The notes under the pieces were generated by a model, which worked only from the letters and a program-made list of their open reading frames with translations, had not been told where the DNA came from and ran no database searches. Positions 51,036 through 58,615 of a stretch of 64,000 bases of DNA are shown piece by piece. Source of the DNA: SAR86 cluster bacterium (GTDB lineage: Bacteria; Pseudomonadota; Gammaproteobacteria; Magnimaribacterales; TMED112); NCBI GenBank assembly GCA_023703555.1, contig CP097968.1, positions 1-64,000 on the forward strand. The letters are read 5' to 3'. The translations under genes and the position numbers were made by a program. Within the stretch, counting starts at the first letter, position 1, and every line of letters begins with the position of its first letter.

Positions 51036-52305
51036 GCTAAATTTCCTATCTGGTTTTATGTTTGGGTTATTTTTTTGGTCTGTAAGTATTTTTTGGATTT
51101 TCGACGCAATCAATTACTATGGTGCAGGAAATATTCTAAGTTTTTTCATAACTGTTTTACTAATTTGCTATCTATCAATTTATATTGGGGTATTTTGTAA
51201 GTCGATAACTTATTTTAGAAATTCAAAAATAACTATTTTACTTTTACCCAGTATTTTTTATATTCTTGAATGGGTTCGATCTTGGATGATTTCTGGATTT
51301 CCATGGCTAAATTTAGGTATTATAGTTGAACCATTTTGGGGTTTTCTTCCATATGTTGGAGCTTCAGGTACCTCTTTTTTTGTAATTGTCCTTCTCTGTC
51401 TTTTGTCTTATTCGTTTTTAAGCAAAAAGGATAATGGAAACAAAACTATATTAAAAAGAACAATTTCTCTTGCAGCAGCTTGTCTAATTTTTTTCATTGG
51501 ATCTATTAATCACAAAGATGATAACTTAATTGATGGGGAGATTAACATTGGTATCGTTCAACCAATAGATAATGATATAAGTTTGCTAAAAAATGTTACA
51601 AATGCAATGAAAAAAGCAGATGTTGTTCTATGGCCTGAGGCTGTAGGATGGTTTGATAATAAAGATTTTAAGGATCAGGAAATTAAACCTATTGTTTTGG
51701 GTGGTTTTTTTATAAAAGAAGAGGGCAAAGTTTTCACTTCAATGATAAATTTACAAACGAAAGAGAGATATGATAAAAAGAATCTAGTTCCTTTTGGTGA
51801 GTTTCAACCATTTGGTAAAATGCTCAGCTCAATTAATGAATTTTTTAATATTTCCAATTCAAATATCACTCCAGGACTTAGCAATCAAAAAAGAATTACG
51901 GTTGCTAGTTATCCTTTTGCTGGCCTTATTTGCTGGGAGCTTTCATTTAATAATACATTTACTAATAGAGTAAAAGATTCTGGAATAATTTTTCATATTT
52001 CAAACGATAGCTGGTATGGCGATAAAATGCCTTCACAGCATTTAAAACATGCAAGAGCAAGAGCTGTTGAATCACAAAAATGGGTTATAAGGTCAACAAC
52101 AAATGGGCTTTCGCAGATTATTAGTCCATTTGGTGATTCATCTGAGATAATTCCAAGGGGACAGTTTGGCAGCTTATTACAATACAATGTTCCAATTAAA
52201 ATGAAAAATACAATATATGTGAAATATGGTGACTTGCCACTTTTGATAGTATCTTTTTTAACCTTGATTTTTGGTTTTTTTGAAAAAAGAAGGCATGAAG
52301 TTTAG
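51028..52305 (+). CDS. lnt: Apolipoprotein N-acyltransferase Lnt (N-terminally short)
   Basis: Lnt adds the third acyl chain to lipoproteins. The nitrilase-like domain keeps the triad: Glu in LWPEAVG near residue 202, Lys in KKNLVPFGEF near 250 and Cys in GLICWE near 300 (canonical ICYE). Membrane helices precede it, but at 425 residues it lacks about 60-85 residues and roughly two helices of E. coli Lnt (512). The start is TTG 51028, inside ybeX. It is the last gene of the miaB operon before the L,D-transpeptidase. Confidence 0.88.
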   Translation: MIRLNFLSGFMFGLFFWSVSIFWIFDAINYYGAGNILSFFITVLLICYLSIYIGVFCKSITYFRNSKITILLLPSIFYILEWVRSWMISGFPWLNLGIIVEPFWGFLPYVGASGTSFFVIVLLCLLSYSFLSKKDNGNKTILKRTISLAAACLIFFIGSINHKDDNLIDGEINIGIVQPIDNDISLLKNVTNAMKKADVVLWPEAVGWFDNKDFKDQEIKPIVLGGFFIKEEGKVFTSMINLQTKERYDKKNLVPFGEFQPFGKMLSSINEFFNISNSNITPGLSNQKRITVASYPFAGLICWELSFNNTFTNRVKDSGIIFHISNDSWYGDKMPSQHLKHARARAVESQKWVIRSTTNGLSQIISPFGDSSEIIPRGQFGSLLQYNVPIKMKNTIYVKYGDLPLLIVSFLTLIFGFFEKRRHEV

Positions 52306-52825
52306 GATTGTTATATTAATCATAATGAGCTTAAATGCATTAGCTATTAAAATAGAAGTTTCAATCAGTAAGCAAAGGTTATATCTAAAAGATAATAATG
52401 AAATTGTTAAAACATACACTATTTCTTCTTCTAGTTATGGTGAGGGTAGTGAAGAGGGAACAAACCATACACCATTAGGTCTACACGAAATAAAGAAAAA
52501 AATTGGTCACGAGAAACCAATAGGTGCCAGGTTCATAGGCAGAGTATATACCGGTGAAATATATCCCATCTATTCAAATGAGAAGATTCTCGTTACAGAT
52601 GACGTTATTCAGACAAGAATTATGTGGCTGTCAGGGCTTGAGGAAGGTGAAAATTTAGGTGGGAATGTTGATACATTTTCAAGATACATTTATATACATG
52701 GCACTCCGGAAGAATGGCGCCTAGGGCAAAAAGCTTCACATGGTTGTATACGTATGTCCAATAGGGATGTTATTGAGCTATTCAATATTGTTGAAGAGGG
52801 AACTGAAGTTTATATTAACAAATAA
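52295..52825 (+). CDS. L,D-transpeptidase (YkuD domain), secreted
   Basis: These enzymes crosslink peptidoglycan or attach proteins to it through a catalytic cysteine. From ATG 52295 the product has 176 residues: a signal peptide (1-15) and a YkuD domain with YIHGTPEE near 132 and the catalytic SHGCIRMSNRDV near 147-158. An ATG at 52271 would add eight residues inside lnt. The substrate class (3-3 crosslinking or lipoprotein attachment) cannot be told. It overlaps lnt by 11 bp. Confidence 0.92.
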   Translation: MKFRIVILIIMSLNALAIKIEVSISKQRLYLKDNNEIVKTYTISSSSYGEGSEEGTNHTPLGLHEIKKKIGHEKPIGARFIGRVYTGEIYPIYSNEKILVTDDVIQTRIMWLSGLEEGENLGGNVDTFSRYIYIHGTPEEWRLGQKASHGCIRMSNRDVIELFNIVEEGTEVYINK

Positions 52826-52871
52826 ATACTATTCATCTATAAAAATTATTAATGTTTATTTATAAAAACTA

Positions 52872-52903
52872 TTGATATTTCATATTAAACTTATTATTAT
52901 AAT
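52872..52903 (+). promoter_or_regulatory. Putative promoter of the candidate small RNA
   Basis: A perfect -10 TATAAT at 52898-52903 is preceded by TTGATA at 52872-52877 with a long 20-bp spacer; the region between the L,D-transpeptidase and this site is AT-rich and carries nothing else recognisable. Transcription would start near 52909. Confidence 0.45.
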
Positions 52904-52908
52904 CTCAA

Positions 52909-52964
52909 GTCAGTCTCTCCTCTCCCCCAATGACTGACAGGGGCTTCGGCCCCAAACTTTTTTT
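52909..52964 (+). ncRNA. Candidate small RNA with CU-rich hairpin loop and UUCG terminator
   Basis: Downstream of a TATAAT box, GTCAGTC (52909-52915) pairs with GACTGAC (52932-52938) around the 16-base loop UCUCCUCUCCCCCAAU. Directly after, GGGGC-UUCG-GCCCC (52940-52953) followed by a seven-T run (52958-52964) forms an intrinsic terminator. The result is a roughly 55-nt RNA with one pyrimidine-rich loop complementary to Shine-Dalgarno-like purine tracts. It could be a trans-acting regulator or a transcription attenuator for the downstream genes. Confidence 0.5.
52940..52964 (+). terminator. Intrinsic terminator with UUCG tetraloop
   Basis: GGGGC at 52940-52944 pairs with GCCCC at 52949-52953 around the very stable TTCG loop. 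AAAC then a seven-T tract follows. It is the clearest intrinsic terminator in the window. The four-base spacer before the T-run may allow read-through to the small open frames at 52970. Confidence 0.7.
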
Positions 52965-52969
52965 AAAAA

Positions 52970-53074
52970 ATGAGTAAACATATTTCAGACATAGCCGAAT
53001 TTTTAAAGCAATATCCTCTATGGGGCTGTGCATTCTTTGGCTGTGGTTATCTAATTGGACTCTCAATAAGCTAA
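52970..53074 (+). CDS. Mini membrane protein 1 (34 aa), unknown
   Basis: A 34-codon frame begins at ATG 52970, six bases after the terminator T-run. The product has a charged N-terminus (MSKHISDIAEFLKQYP) and one hydrophobic stretch from residue 17 to 34 with two cysteines (WGCAFFGCGYLIGL). Its TAA overlaps the next ATG as TAATG. No clear Shine-Dalgarno sequence precedes it. I recognise no family. Its tight arrangement with two further genes supports expression. Confidence 0.5.
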   Translation: MSKHISDIAEFLKQYPLWGCAFFGCGYLIGLSIS

Positions 53075-53160
53075 TGGAAAGGTTTGGCGAAAACTTTGAG
53101 CTTGTGGTACTATGCTTGATATTCTTAGTATTGCTTATTGGGATTTCACCAAATGTATAG
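53074..53160 (+). CDS. Mini membrane protein 2 (28 aa), unknown
   Basis: This 28-codon frame starts within the stop codon of the previous one (TAATG) and ends eight bases inside the glutathione-peroxidase-like gene. The product has a short acidic N-terminus (MERFGENFE) and one hydrophobic helix from about residue 10 to 24 (LVVLCLIFLVLLIGI). No family is recognised. The stop-start overlaps on both sides suggest translational coupling of three genes. Confidence 0.5.
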   Translation: MERFGENFELVVLCLIFLVLLIGISPNV

Positions 53161-53680
53161 AATTTTATCATTAGCATTTTTAGCCGGCATAATTCAAGCA
53201 TCTTGCCCTGAGATTTTAGATTCAGATGTAAAGATCCTTAATAAAAAAGAATATAAAAATTTATGTGAATACAGTGGTAAAACAATTCTTGTAGTAAATA
53301 CTGCAAGTAAATGTGGATTCACCTACCAATACGAACAATTAGAAGACATGTATAGAGAATATGGCTCTGAAAACTTTATGGTTCTTGCATTTCCATCAAG
53401 AGATTTTCTTTATCAAGAGTTTTCTGACGAAGAAGCTGTGGAAGAATTTTGTAGTACAAATTATGAAATTACTTTCCCAATGTTTTCCATTACTAAAGTA
53501 AATGCTTCCCGTACTCATCCTTTTTATGAGAAATTATTTAGAGCAACAAATGAAAGGCCAAGGTGGAATTTCCATAAATATTTAATAAAAAAAGATGGAT
53601 CAGTGGAAAGTTTTTCGCACAGGCTTGATCCAAAAGACGAACAAATTCTAAGTTCAATTCAAGATTCTTTAAGTTCATAA
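53153..53680 (+). CDS. Glutathione peroxidase-like secreted protein
   Basis: The 175-residue product from ATG 53153 has a hydrophobic signal (1-18) and a glutathione-peroxidase fold. The peroxidatic cysteine lies in VNTASKCGFTYQYEQLEDM near residue 53 and the WNFHKYLI tryptophan motif near 142 is kept. The second motif, usually FPCNQFGxQE with the catalytic glutamine, reads FPSRDFLYQE, so activity may differ. The ATG overlaps the preceding mini-gene by eight bases; an upstream ATG at 53138 is possible. Its 3' end overlaps rpiA by 22 bp. Confidence 0.85.
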   Translation: MYRILSLAFLAGIIQASCPEILDSDVKILNKKEYKNLCEYSGKTILVVNTASKCGFTYQYEQLEDMYREYGSENFMVLAFPSRDFLYQEFSDEEAVEEFCSTNYEITFPMFSITKVNASRTHPFYEKLFRATNERPRWNFHKYLIKKDGSVESFSHRLDPKDEQILSSIQDSLSS

Positions 53681-54315
53681 CCATAATCAAAACCGGTAAC
53701 AACTATATGTGGCTTATGCTCTGCAAATATACCTACCTCTATGACTCCGTCAATTTTTTGGAAAAGCTTCTCATAGTATAGAGGATCATCAATAACAAGA
53801 TTATGTAAGTCGATAAGGTAATTTTTATTATCTGAAAGATCCTTCCTAATAGTTGCATTACCAAATTTCTTGCAAGACGTTAGAACACTTTCAAGTTTAT
53901 TTTTCTCTACTTCAAGAGGAAGAGGAAATGCTCCTAACTTATTAACATGTTTTGAGGAATCAACAATACAAATGAATTTATTTGCTTTAGATGCAACTCT
54001 TTTCTCCATGTAGTGCGCACCACCACCACCTTTTATTAAGAAATGATTTGTATCAACTTCGTCAGCACCATCTACATAAAAATCTAACTCTGGGTTTAAA
54101 TCTAAATCATCAACAACAAAACCTAACTCTTCAAGATACCCCGAGGTTTTTAATGAACTTGAGTAAATACTTTTAATTTTATCTCTAAGTTTAGGAAGAA
54201 AGTTTTTTGTGAAAAAATCTGAGGTACTTCCGGTGCCTATTCCAATTTTGATGCTCTCATTGTGTTTTGATATTAAGTCAAATGCACCCTTAGCAGCATT
54301 AAATTTTTCGTTCAT
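53659..54315 (-). CDS. rpiA: Ribose-5-phosphate isomerase A
   Basis: RpiA interconverts ribose 5-phosphate and ribulose 5-phosphate. The 218-residue protein has the phosphate-binding GIGTGSTSDFF near residue 26, the active-site DGADEVD near 81 and KGGGGAHYMEK near 94, as in the E. coli enzyme (219). It supplies pentose phosphates together with the transketolase at 34 kb. It overlaps fau upstream by 17 bp and converges on the peroxidase-like gene. Confidence 0.97.
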   Translation of the reverse strand: MNEKFNAAKGAFDLISKHNESIKIGIGTGSTSDFFTKNFLPKLRDKIKSIYSSSLKTSGYLEELGFVVDDLDLNPELDFYVDGADEVDTNHFLIKGGGGAHYMEKRVASKANKFICIVDSSKHVNKLGAFPLPLEVEKNKLESVLTSCKKFGNATIRKDLSDNKNYLIDLHNLVIDDPLYYEKLFQKIDGVIEVGIFAEHKPHIVVTGFDYGYELKES

Positions 54316-54853
54316 ATACTCTTGTATCGGTTATTACTTTGTGCAAACTTACATCTATATTAGTTCGAAAATCATATTCAGTTAATTGAAAGTCATAACC
54401 AATTCCCCAAAATTGAGCATTTTTGTTAACTGTAAATAAATTTCTAAGGTATTTATCATAGTAACCCTTACCGTATCCAACTCTGTCTAGTTTTTTGTTG
54501 AACGCTAGAAGCGGTACTAGTACTAGCTCCAATTCTGTTGGCGCAATAAGTTTAGTATTATAGGGCTCACTAATCCCATATTTATTTTTGACAACATCAT
54601 TAGTAATTTCTGCAAAATGAAGTTTGCTATTTTTAATTACGGGTAAATATGCTTTTTTGCTTTTTGGTAGTTCAATGTGGGGCTCATTCCTAAAAGAACT
54701 AAAAAATGCAATATTTTTTGATTTCTTAAAGTAAGGTTGAGAATAAATCTGTTTGTTAATTAAATTAGATAATTTCTTGACCTCAATACGGGATAGTTTA
54801 GACCGTCTTCTTAAGGCTGTCTTTCTTATCTCTGATTTCAAGATCTGAACCAT
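54299..54853 (-). CDS. fau: 5-formyltetrahydrofolate cyclo-ligase
   Basis: The enzyme converts 5-formyl-THF to 5,10-methenyl-THF with ATP. The 184-residue protein has the family's N-terminal basic helix (KSEIRKTALRRRSKLS), the substrate strand near 50 and the signature VPLLAFNKKLDRVGYGKGYYDKYL-type region near 112-135. ATG 54853 lies within the predicted 3' end of 6S RNA; TTG 54841 would start just after it and keep the conserved region. The 6S RNA-fau pairing is typical of gammaproteobacteria. Confidence 0.92.
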   Translation of the reverse strand: MVQILKSEIRKTALRRRSKLSRIEVKKLSNLINKQIYSQPYFKKSKNIAFFSSFRNEPHIELPKSKKAYLPVIKNSKLHFAEITNDVVKNKYGISEPYNTKLIAPTELELVLVPLLAFNKKLDRVGYGKGYYDKYLRNLFTVNKNAQFWGIGYDFQLTEYDFRTNIDVSLHKVITDTRVYERKI

Positions 54854-55005
54854 GATTTTCAGTCACCCTGAACCCTAAGGTCAGGTGGGTAGCTCAATTT
54901 AAAAGTAAGGCTTCCTCATTGAGTAACGCACAGCTTCTAAAATTTTGCTTCCCTATAAATAAATTATCGGTTCTAAAGTAAATTCTGAGAACCAATGATT
55001 CAGAT
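54843..55005 (-). ncRNA. ssrS: 6S RNA
   Basis: On the minus strand, between zapA and fau, lies a conserved 6S RNA. The closing stem is ATCTGAA at the 5' end with TTCAGAT at the 3' end; GAACCGATAATTT corresponds to the 5' strand of the central bubble (GAGCCGAUAUUU in E. coli); GAGGAAGCC is the apical element and CACCTGACCTTAGGGTTCAGGGTGAC matches the conserved 3' portion only when read in two short pieces. It is about 163 nt. 6S RNA binds and sequesters sigma70 RNA polymerase in stationary phase. The ends are predicted from the pairing. Confidence 0.85.
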
Positions 55006-55011
55006 ATCTTT

Positions 55012-55039
55012 AATATATAATTTTTTTTGGTTGCTGCAA
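55012..55039 (-). promoter_or_regulatory. Putative 6S RNA promoter
   Basis: On the minus strand TTGCAG (55039-55034) and TATATT (55017-55012) are separated by 16 bp. Transcription would start near 55005, where the 5' strand of the closing stem begins. The -35 overlaps the last codons of zapA. Confidence 0.5.
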
Positions 55040-55324
55040 TCATTGATTTAAAAAAATTTCAATTTTTTTCGTTATCTCATTAATGCTTTCTGATTGTTCG
55101 TCATCAGTTATATTTAACTTTTCTCGTAATTTATTATTTTCAATTGCAAGTTTGACTGCCGAGTAAACAATTCCAAAATCAAGCTCATCATCTTCAGGAC
55201 CTATTTCTTCAATAAGAGAAACCACAGATTTTTCAGCCTTTTTAAATGGTATATAGTCCGAGTAGGGTATTCTAAAGGAAAATTTTCTCTCTCTTATAAT
55301 TATCTCTACAATCTGTTCGCTCAA
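55040..55324 (-). CDS. zapA: Cell division protein ZapA
   Basis: ZapA bundles FtsZ filaments at the division ring. The 94-residue protein has the N-terminal small beta domain (residues 1-40, with VEIIIRERKFSFRIPY) and a C-terminal coiled coil (about 55-92). Sequence similarity is weak, so the call leans on length, layout and the zapA-ssrS-fau neighbourhood. It overlaps the upstream SDR gene by four bases. The FtsZ partner is outside the window. Confidence 0.78.
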   Translation of the reverse strand: MSEQIVEIIIRERKFSFRIPYSDYIPFKKAEKSVVSLIEEIGPEDDELDFGIVYSAVKLAIENNKLREKLNITDDEQSESINEITKKIEIFLNQ

Positions 55325-56052
55325 CCTAAAGATTTACCTCCATCAATGTTAATATTTCTACCAGTCATGTAACTATTATCGTTCAATAAATAATCAATTA
55401 TCATGACTATATCATTAACGCAGCCCATTTTTCTTAATGGAATTTGTTTCAATATTTTTTCTTGTACTTTTGCTGAAGGAACATTATTTTCATCCCAAAG
55501 AATAACTCCTGGAGCAACAGAATTTACAAGAACCTCTGGAGCTAGCTCTTTTGCAAGAGTCTTTGTTAAATTTATTAAGCCAGCTTTAGCAGCTGAATAA
55601 ATACTGTATTTAGCAAGTCCTTGCTCAGCATGAATATCTGTGAGATTAATAATTGAACCTTTATTTTTCTTAAGTAAAGAACAGAGATATTTGCTTATGA
55701 ATATTGGAGCTTTAAGGTTTGATGAAATTAAATTATCCCAATCCTCAAGTGTATTTTTTTCAATTTCTACAGGATAAAAGGTAGATGCATTATTAATGAT
55801 TGCTGCAAGTTCTTGATGATTAGTAGAGATATAATCGCACAATTTCTCTACTTGCTCGTCTTTATCAAGATTAGCTTGAAAAATTTCACATGAATTATCT
55901 CTTTTGGCATTAAAATCTTTTTTAATCTTTAATGCAGAATCTGCTGAAGAACGAAAATGTAAAATAATATCCCAACCATCCTCATGCAAATGTGAAGCTA
56001 TTGCTTTGCCTATTCTCTTTGCTCCTCCAGTTATAAGTACTGATTTATTCAT
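55321..56052 (-). CDS. SDR oxidoreductase, pteridine reductase/FolM-like
   Basis: The 243-residue protein is an SDR with the cofactor motif ITGGAKRIGKAIA near residue 7; the TGxxKRIG form is characteristic of pteridine reductases and FolM. NNASTFYP near 88 and the catalytic Tyr-x3-Lys in YSAAK near 152 follow. FolM-type enzymes reduce dihydromonapterin or dihydrofolate. It overlaps cca by eight bases and zapA by four. A general SDR is the alternative. Confidence 0.8.
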   Translation of the reverse strand: MNKSVLITGGAKRIGKAIASHLHEDGWDIILHFRSSADSALKIKKDFNAKRDNSCEIFQANLDKDEQVEKLCDYISTNHQELAAIINNASTFYPVEIEKNTLEDWDNLISSNLKAPIFISKYLCSLLKKNKGSIINLTDIHAEQGLAKYSIYSAAKAGLINLTKTLAKELAPEVLVNSVAPGVILWDENNVPSAKVQEKILKQIPLRKMGCVNDIVMIIDYLLNDNSYMTGRNINIDGGKSLG

Positions 56053-57049
56053 TTCTTAGAATTAATCCTTCAATAATTCTTAACTTTTCGTTTTGTATTT
56101 CATTGTATTGTTTGTTTTGAAGATACGAAAAGTCATAATCTTTAAACTGACTATAAACTCTTTTGATAAAAGTTTCTTTATTTGGAAAGAATTGTAAAGC
56201 CCAGAAGAAATCATTATCTTTGTTGTTATTAACAAATTTTTTAAAAAATTTGACTTTTTTAGATAGCTCTTTGGTTTCATCAAAGCTATCTAATAATTTC
56301 CAAAAGTATAATTTAATTTGTTTGCTTTTATCTTCAATAAGCTCGCCTCCCAAGGAATAGTTATTTTCCATTTCAGTAGCGCACCATTTTGCGAATGGAT
56401 CTGAGGGGAACTTATTTGGAATATTCTTTAGATTCTTGAACCAAGGTCTAAGAAGATCATATTCAACGATTATTTCTAAGAATCTTCTGAAGTTGAAATT
56501 TAACGCTTTTTCAACCTCCGCCCAAACCCTCTCTTTAGATAAAGAACTCAAAGATCCACTTTCTGAAATATTTTTTAGTTCAAGTTTCAGTTCATTATGC
56601 AACTTAAAATCATCTAGATAAGCACAAAATCGTGCCACCCTAAAAGCTCTTAGAGGGTCCTCTTTGAACGCCACTGAAACGTTCCTTAAGATTTTATTCT
56701 CTAAATCTTTAAGTCCATTATATGGATCGATAAGATTGCCATTCTTATCTTGTGCAATAGCATTAATTGTTAGATCTCTTCTAAATAGATCTTCCTCTAA
56801 TGTTACGTTGGGTGAAAAAGAAAAAATAAAATCTTTATGCCCCTTACCAGTACTTTTTTCTTTCCTTGCTAATGCATATTCCTCATTTGTTCTAGGGTGA
56901 AGGAAAACAGGAAAGCTAGAACCAATTTGTTTAAATTTTTTTGATTTCATCTCCTCGGGAGAGGAGCCAGTCACTACCCAATCATTATCAGATGATTCTT
57001 TCCCTAAAAGACTGTCTCTAATACTGCCTCCAACTCTGTAAATATTCAT
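56045..57049 (-). CDS. cca: CCA-adding tRNA nucleotidyltransferase (no HD domain)
   Basis: The enzyme adds or repairs the CCA end of tRNAs. The 334-residue class II protein has the nucleotidyltransferase head with YRVGGSIRDSLLG near residue 4, the catalytic Asp pair in SDNDWVV near 20, and RRDLTINAIA near 90, followed by EDPLRAFRVARF near 136. It lacks the C-terminal HD phosphohydrolase domain of E. coli Cca (412 residues). It lies next to apaH, as near the cca region of pseudomonads. Confidence 0.94.
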   Translation of the reverse strand: MNIYRVGGSIRDSLLGKESSDNDWVVTGSSPEEMKSKKFKQIGSSFPVFLHPRTNEEYALARKEKSTGKGHKDFIFSFSPNVTLEEDLFRRDLTINAIAQDKNGNLIDPYNGLKDLENKILRNVSVAFKEDPLRAFRVARFCAYLDDFKLHNELKLELKNISESGSLSSLSKERVWAEVEKALNFNFRRFLEIIVEYDLLRPWFKNLKNIPNKFPSDPFAKWCATEMENNYSLGGELIEDKSKQIKLYFWKLLDSFDETKELSKKVKFFKKFVNNNKDNDFFWALQFFPNKETFIKRVYSQFKDYDFSYLQNKQYNEIQNEKLRIIEGLILRNE

Positions 57050-57864
57050 TTTTTTGATTTCACAGTAATTATGGATTTATCATAAATATTATATGCACCA
57101 AGAGAACCTCCCCAAACACAACCTAAATCTATTCCCTTAATTGAAGTATGGTTTGTTACTCCTTTGATTGCAGCCCAGTGACCAAAAACTATTCCATCAA
57201 GCTCATTAAGACTTTTATGTCTGTATTTAAACCATGGCTTGTATTTCTTGATCTGTGTTTTATTCATTTTAGTTTTGAGGTCAAGTTTATAATTACTTGA
57301 GATAAACCTCATTCTTGTAAATACATTAACTAAATATCTTCTTCTATTACGTTTGTTTGTAGATTTTGAAATTTTTTTACTACGATCGCTATACATGCTT
57401 CGTAAAAATTCCTCAGGATCTTTTTTCAATGAGTAAGTTAGCTCTTCATTAGATGCGAGTATATCTTTTACTCCCCAAGATGGCAGAACTCCAGCGTGTA
57501 CCACAAGGGTTTTCTTCTTATTGTTTTGAATTATTTTTGCAAAAGGAAAATTAAGGAAATAGTCTAAAATGTCCAATTTTGTTTTCTTATCGATAATTTT
57601 CTGAAGAGTATGACTTTTATCCTTATTTTTACCTATACCTAAAATTAAAGCCATCATATGTAAATCATGGTTTCCAAGCACACTTTTAATCTTATTTTTA
57701 ATAACAAAATCAACGACCTTATCAGATTCAGGACCACGATTTACGATATCACCGACACAAAAAATGTCGTTATTTCTTTTATATCCAATTTGTTTTAAAA
57801 GTTGCCTTAGTTCTTGATAGCAGCCCTGAATATCACCAAGAATAAATTTAAATTTTTTTTCCAT
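57046..57864 (-). CDS. apaH: Bis(5'-nucleosyl)-tetraphosphatase, symmetrical (ApaH)
   Basis: ApaH cleaves Ap4A to two ADP and also removes nucleoside-tetraphosphate caps from RNA. The 272-residue metallophosphatase has GDIQGC near residue 11, GDIVNRGPES near 38, LGNHDLHMMA near 64 and VVHAGVLP near 121. It overlaps rsmA by 17 bp. The small apaG gene that separates rsmA and apaH in most gammaproteobacteria is absent. It overlaps cca by four bases. Confidence 0.96.
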   Translation of the reverse strand: MEKKFKFILGDIQGCYQELRQLLKQIGYKRNNDIFCVGDIVNRGPESDKVVDFVIKNKIKSVLGNHDLHMMALILGIGKNKDKSHTLQKIIDKKTKLDILDYFLNFPFAKIIQNNKKKTLVVHAGVLPSWGVKDILASNEELTYSLKKDPEEFLRSMYSDRSKKISKSTNKRNRRRYLVNVFTRMRFISSNYKLDLKTKMNKTQIKKYKPWFKYRHKSLNELDGIVFGHWAAIKGVTNHTSIKGIDLGCVWGGSLGAYNIYDKSIITVKSKK

Positions 57865-58615
57865 ATTTATTCAATATCTCTAAATAGTCATTAATGATAA
57901 GTTCTTCCGGTCTTTTATCCAATGAAAAGCTAAAAGAGGGTACTGTTGAAAAAATTTTCTTCAAAGGGAAAAGAATTTTTTTTCTTGGATGAGAAAAACA
58001 TACCTGTAAAATTTTTTTAAATTTCAAATAATCTATAGAGTTATCAATATACTTTTTATCCTTTGTAATTTTGATCACGCTTGATGTTACTTCTGGCATT
58101 GGTTCAAAAGCAGTATTTGGTACGTCAAAAAGGATCTCTATATTTGCAAGTAGTTTTGTTTGCATGGATAGCTTTGTTGATTTTTTATACTCTGGGGCAA
58201 ATCTTAAAGCCAATTCTTTTTGAATCAAAAAAATACACTCTGAATACACAATATCAGATTCAAGAATTTTGAGGATTATTTGGGAAGATGCATTATAAGG
58301 TAAGTTACCAAATATAAATAAGTTCTCTTTTTTTACCTCAGACAGATTTAGCTTTAAAAAGTCTTTATGCTTTAGAATTAGATTTTTACTTAATTCAAAT
58401 TTTTTCGATAAAATTCTTATAAGATCATTGTCAATTTCTACAAGTGTTAAGCTTTTCGACTTATTGTTTAAGTATTCTGTAAGGGCCCCATCTCCAGGGC
58501 CAATCTCCAATAAGTTTGAATGAATATTAAAACTAGAACAATCGACGATCTTATTTAAATAATATTTATCCCTTAAAAAATTCTGTCCAAGGTTTTTTTT
58601 AAAATTTGTGAACAT
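57848..58615 (-). CDS. rsmA: 16S rRNA dimethyladenosine transferase (KsgA)
   Basis: RsmA dimethylates two adenosines near the 3' end of 16S rRNA. The 255-residue protein from ATG 58615 has KKNLGQNFLRD near residue 6, the SAM motif EIGPGDGALTE near 37 and NLPYNASSQI near 101. A TTG at 58624 would add three residues and deepen the overlap with pdxA; ATG is preferred. It sits in the lptD-surA-pdxA-rsmA-apaH order of gammaproteobacteria. Confidence 0.96.
   Translation of the reverse strand: MFTNFKKNLGQNFLRDKYYLNKIVDCSSFNIHSNLLEIGPGDGALTEYLNNKSKSLTLVEIDNDLIRILSKKFELSKNLILKHKDFLKLNLSEVKKENLFIFGNLPYNASSQIILKILESDIVYSECIFLIQKELALRFAPEYKKSTKLSMQTKLLANIEILFDVPNTAFEPMPEVTSSVIKITKDKKYIDNSIDYLKFKKILQVCFSHPRKKILFPLKKIFSTVPSFSFSLDKRPEELIINDYLEILNKYGKKI

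Noticed and set aside
52929-52976. A 15-codon frame starting ATGACTGAC that spans the terminator and could be a leader peptide
   Set aside because: No ribosome binding site (the upstream bases are pyrimidines) and its start lies in the hairpin stem; more simply explained by the RNA structure.
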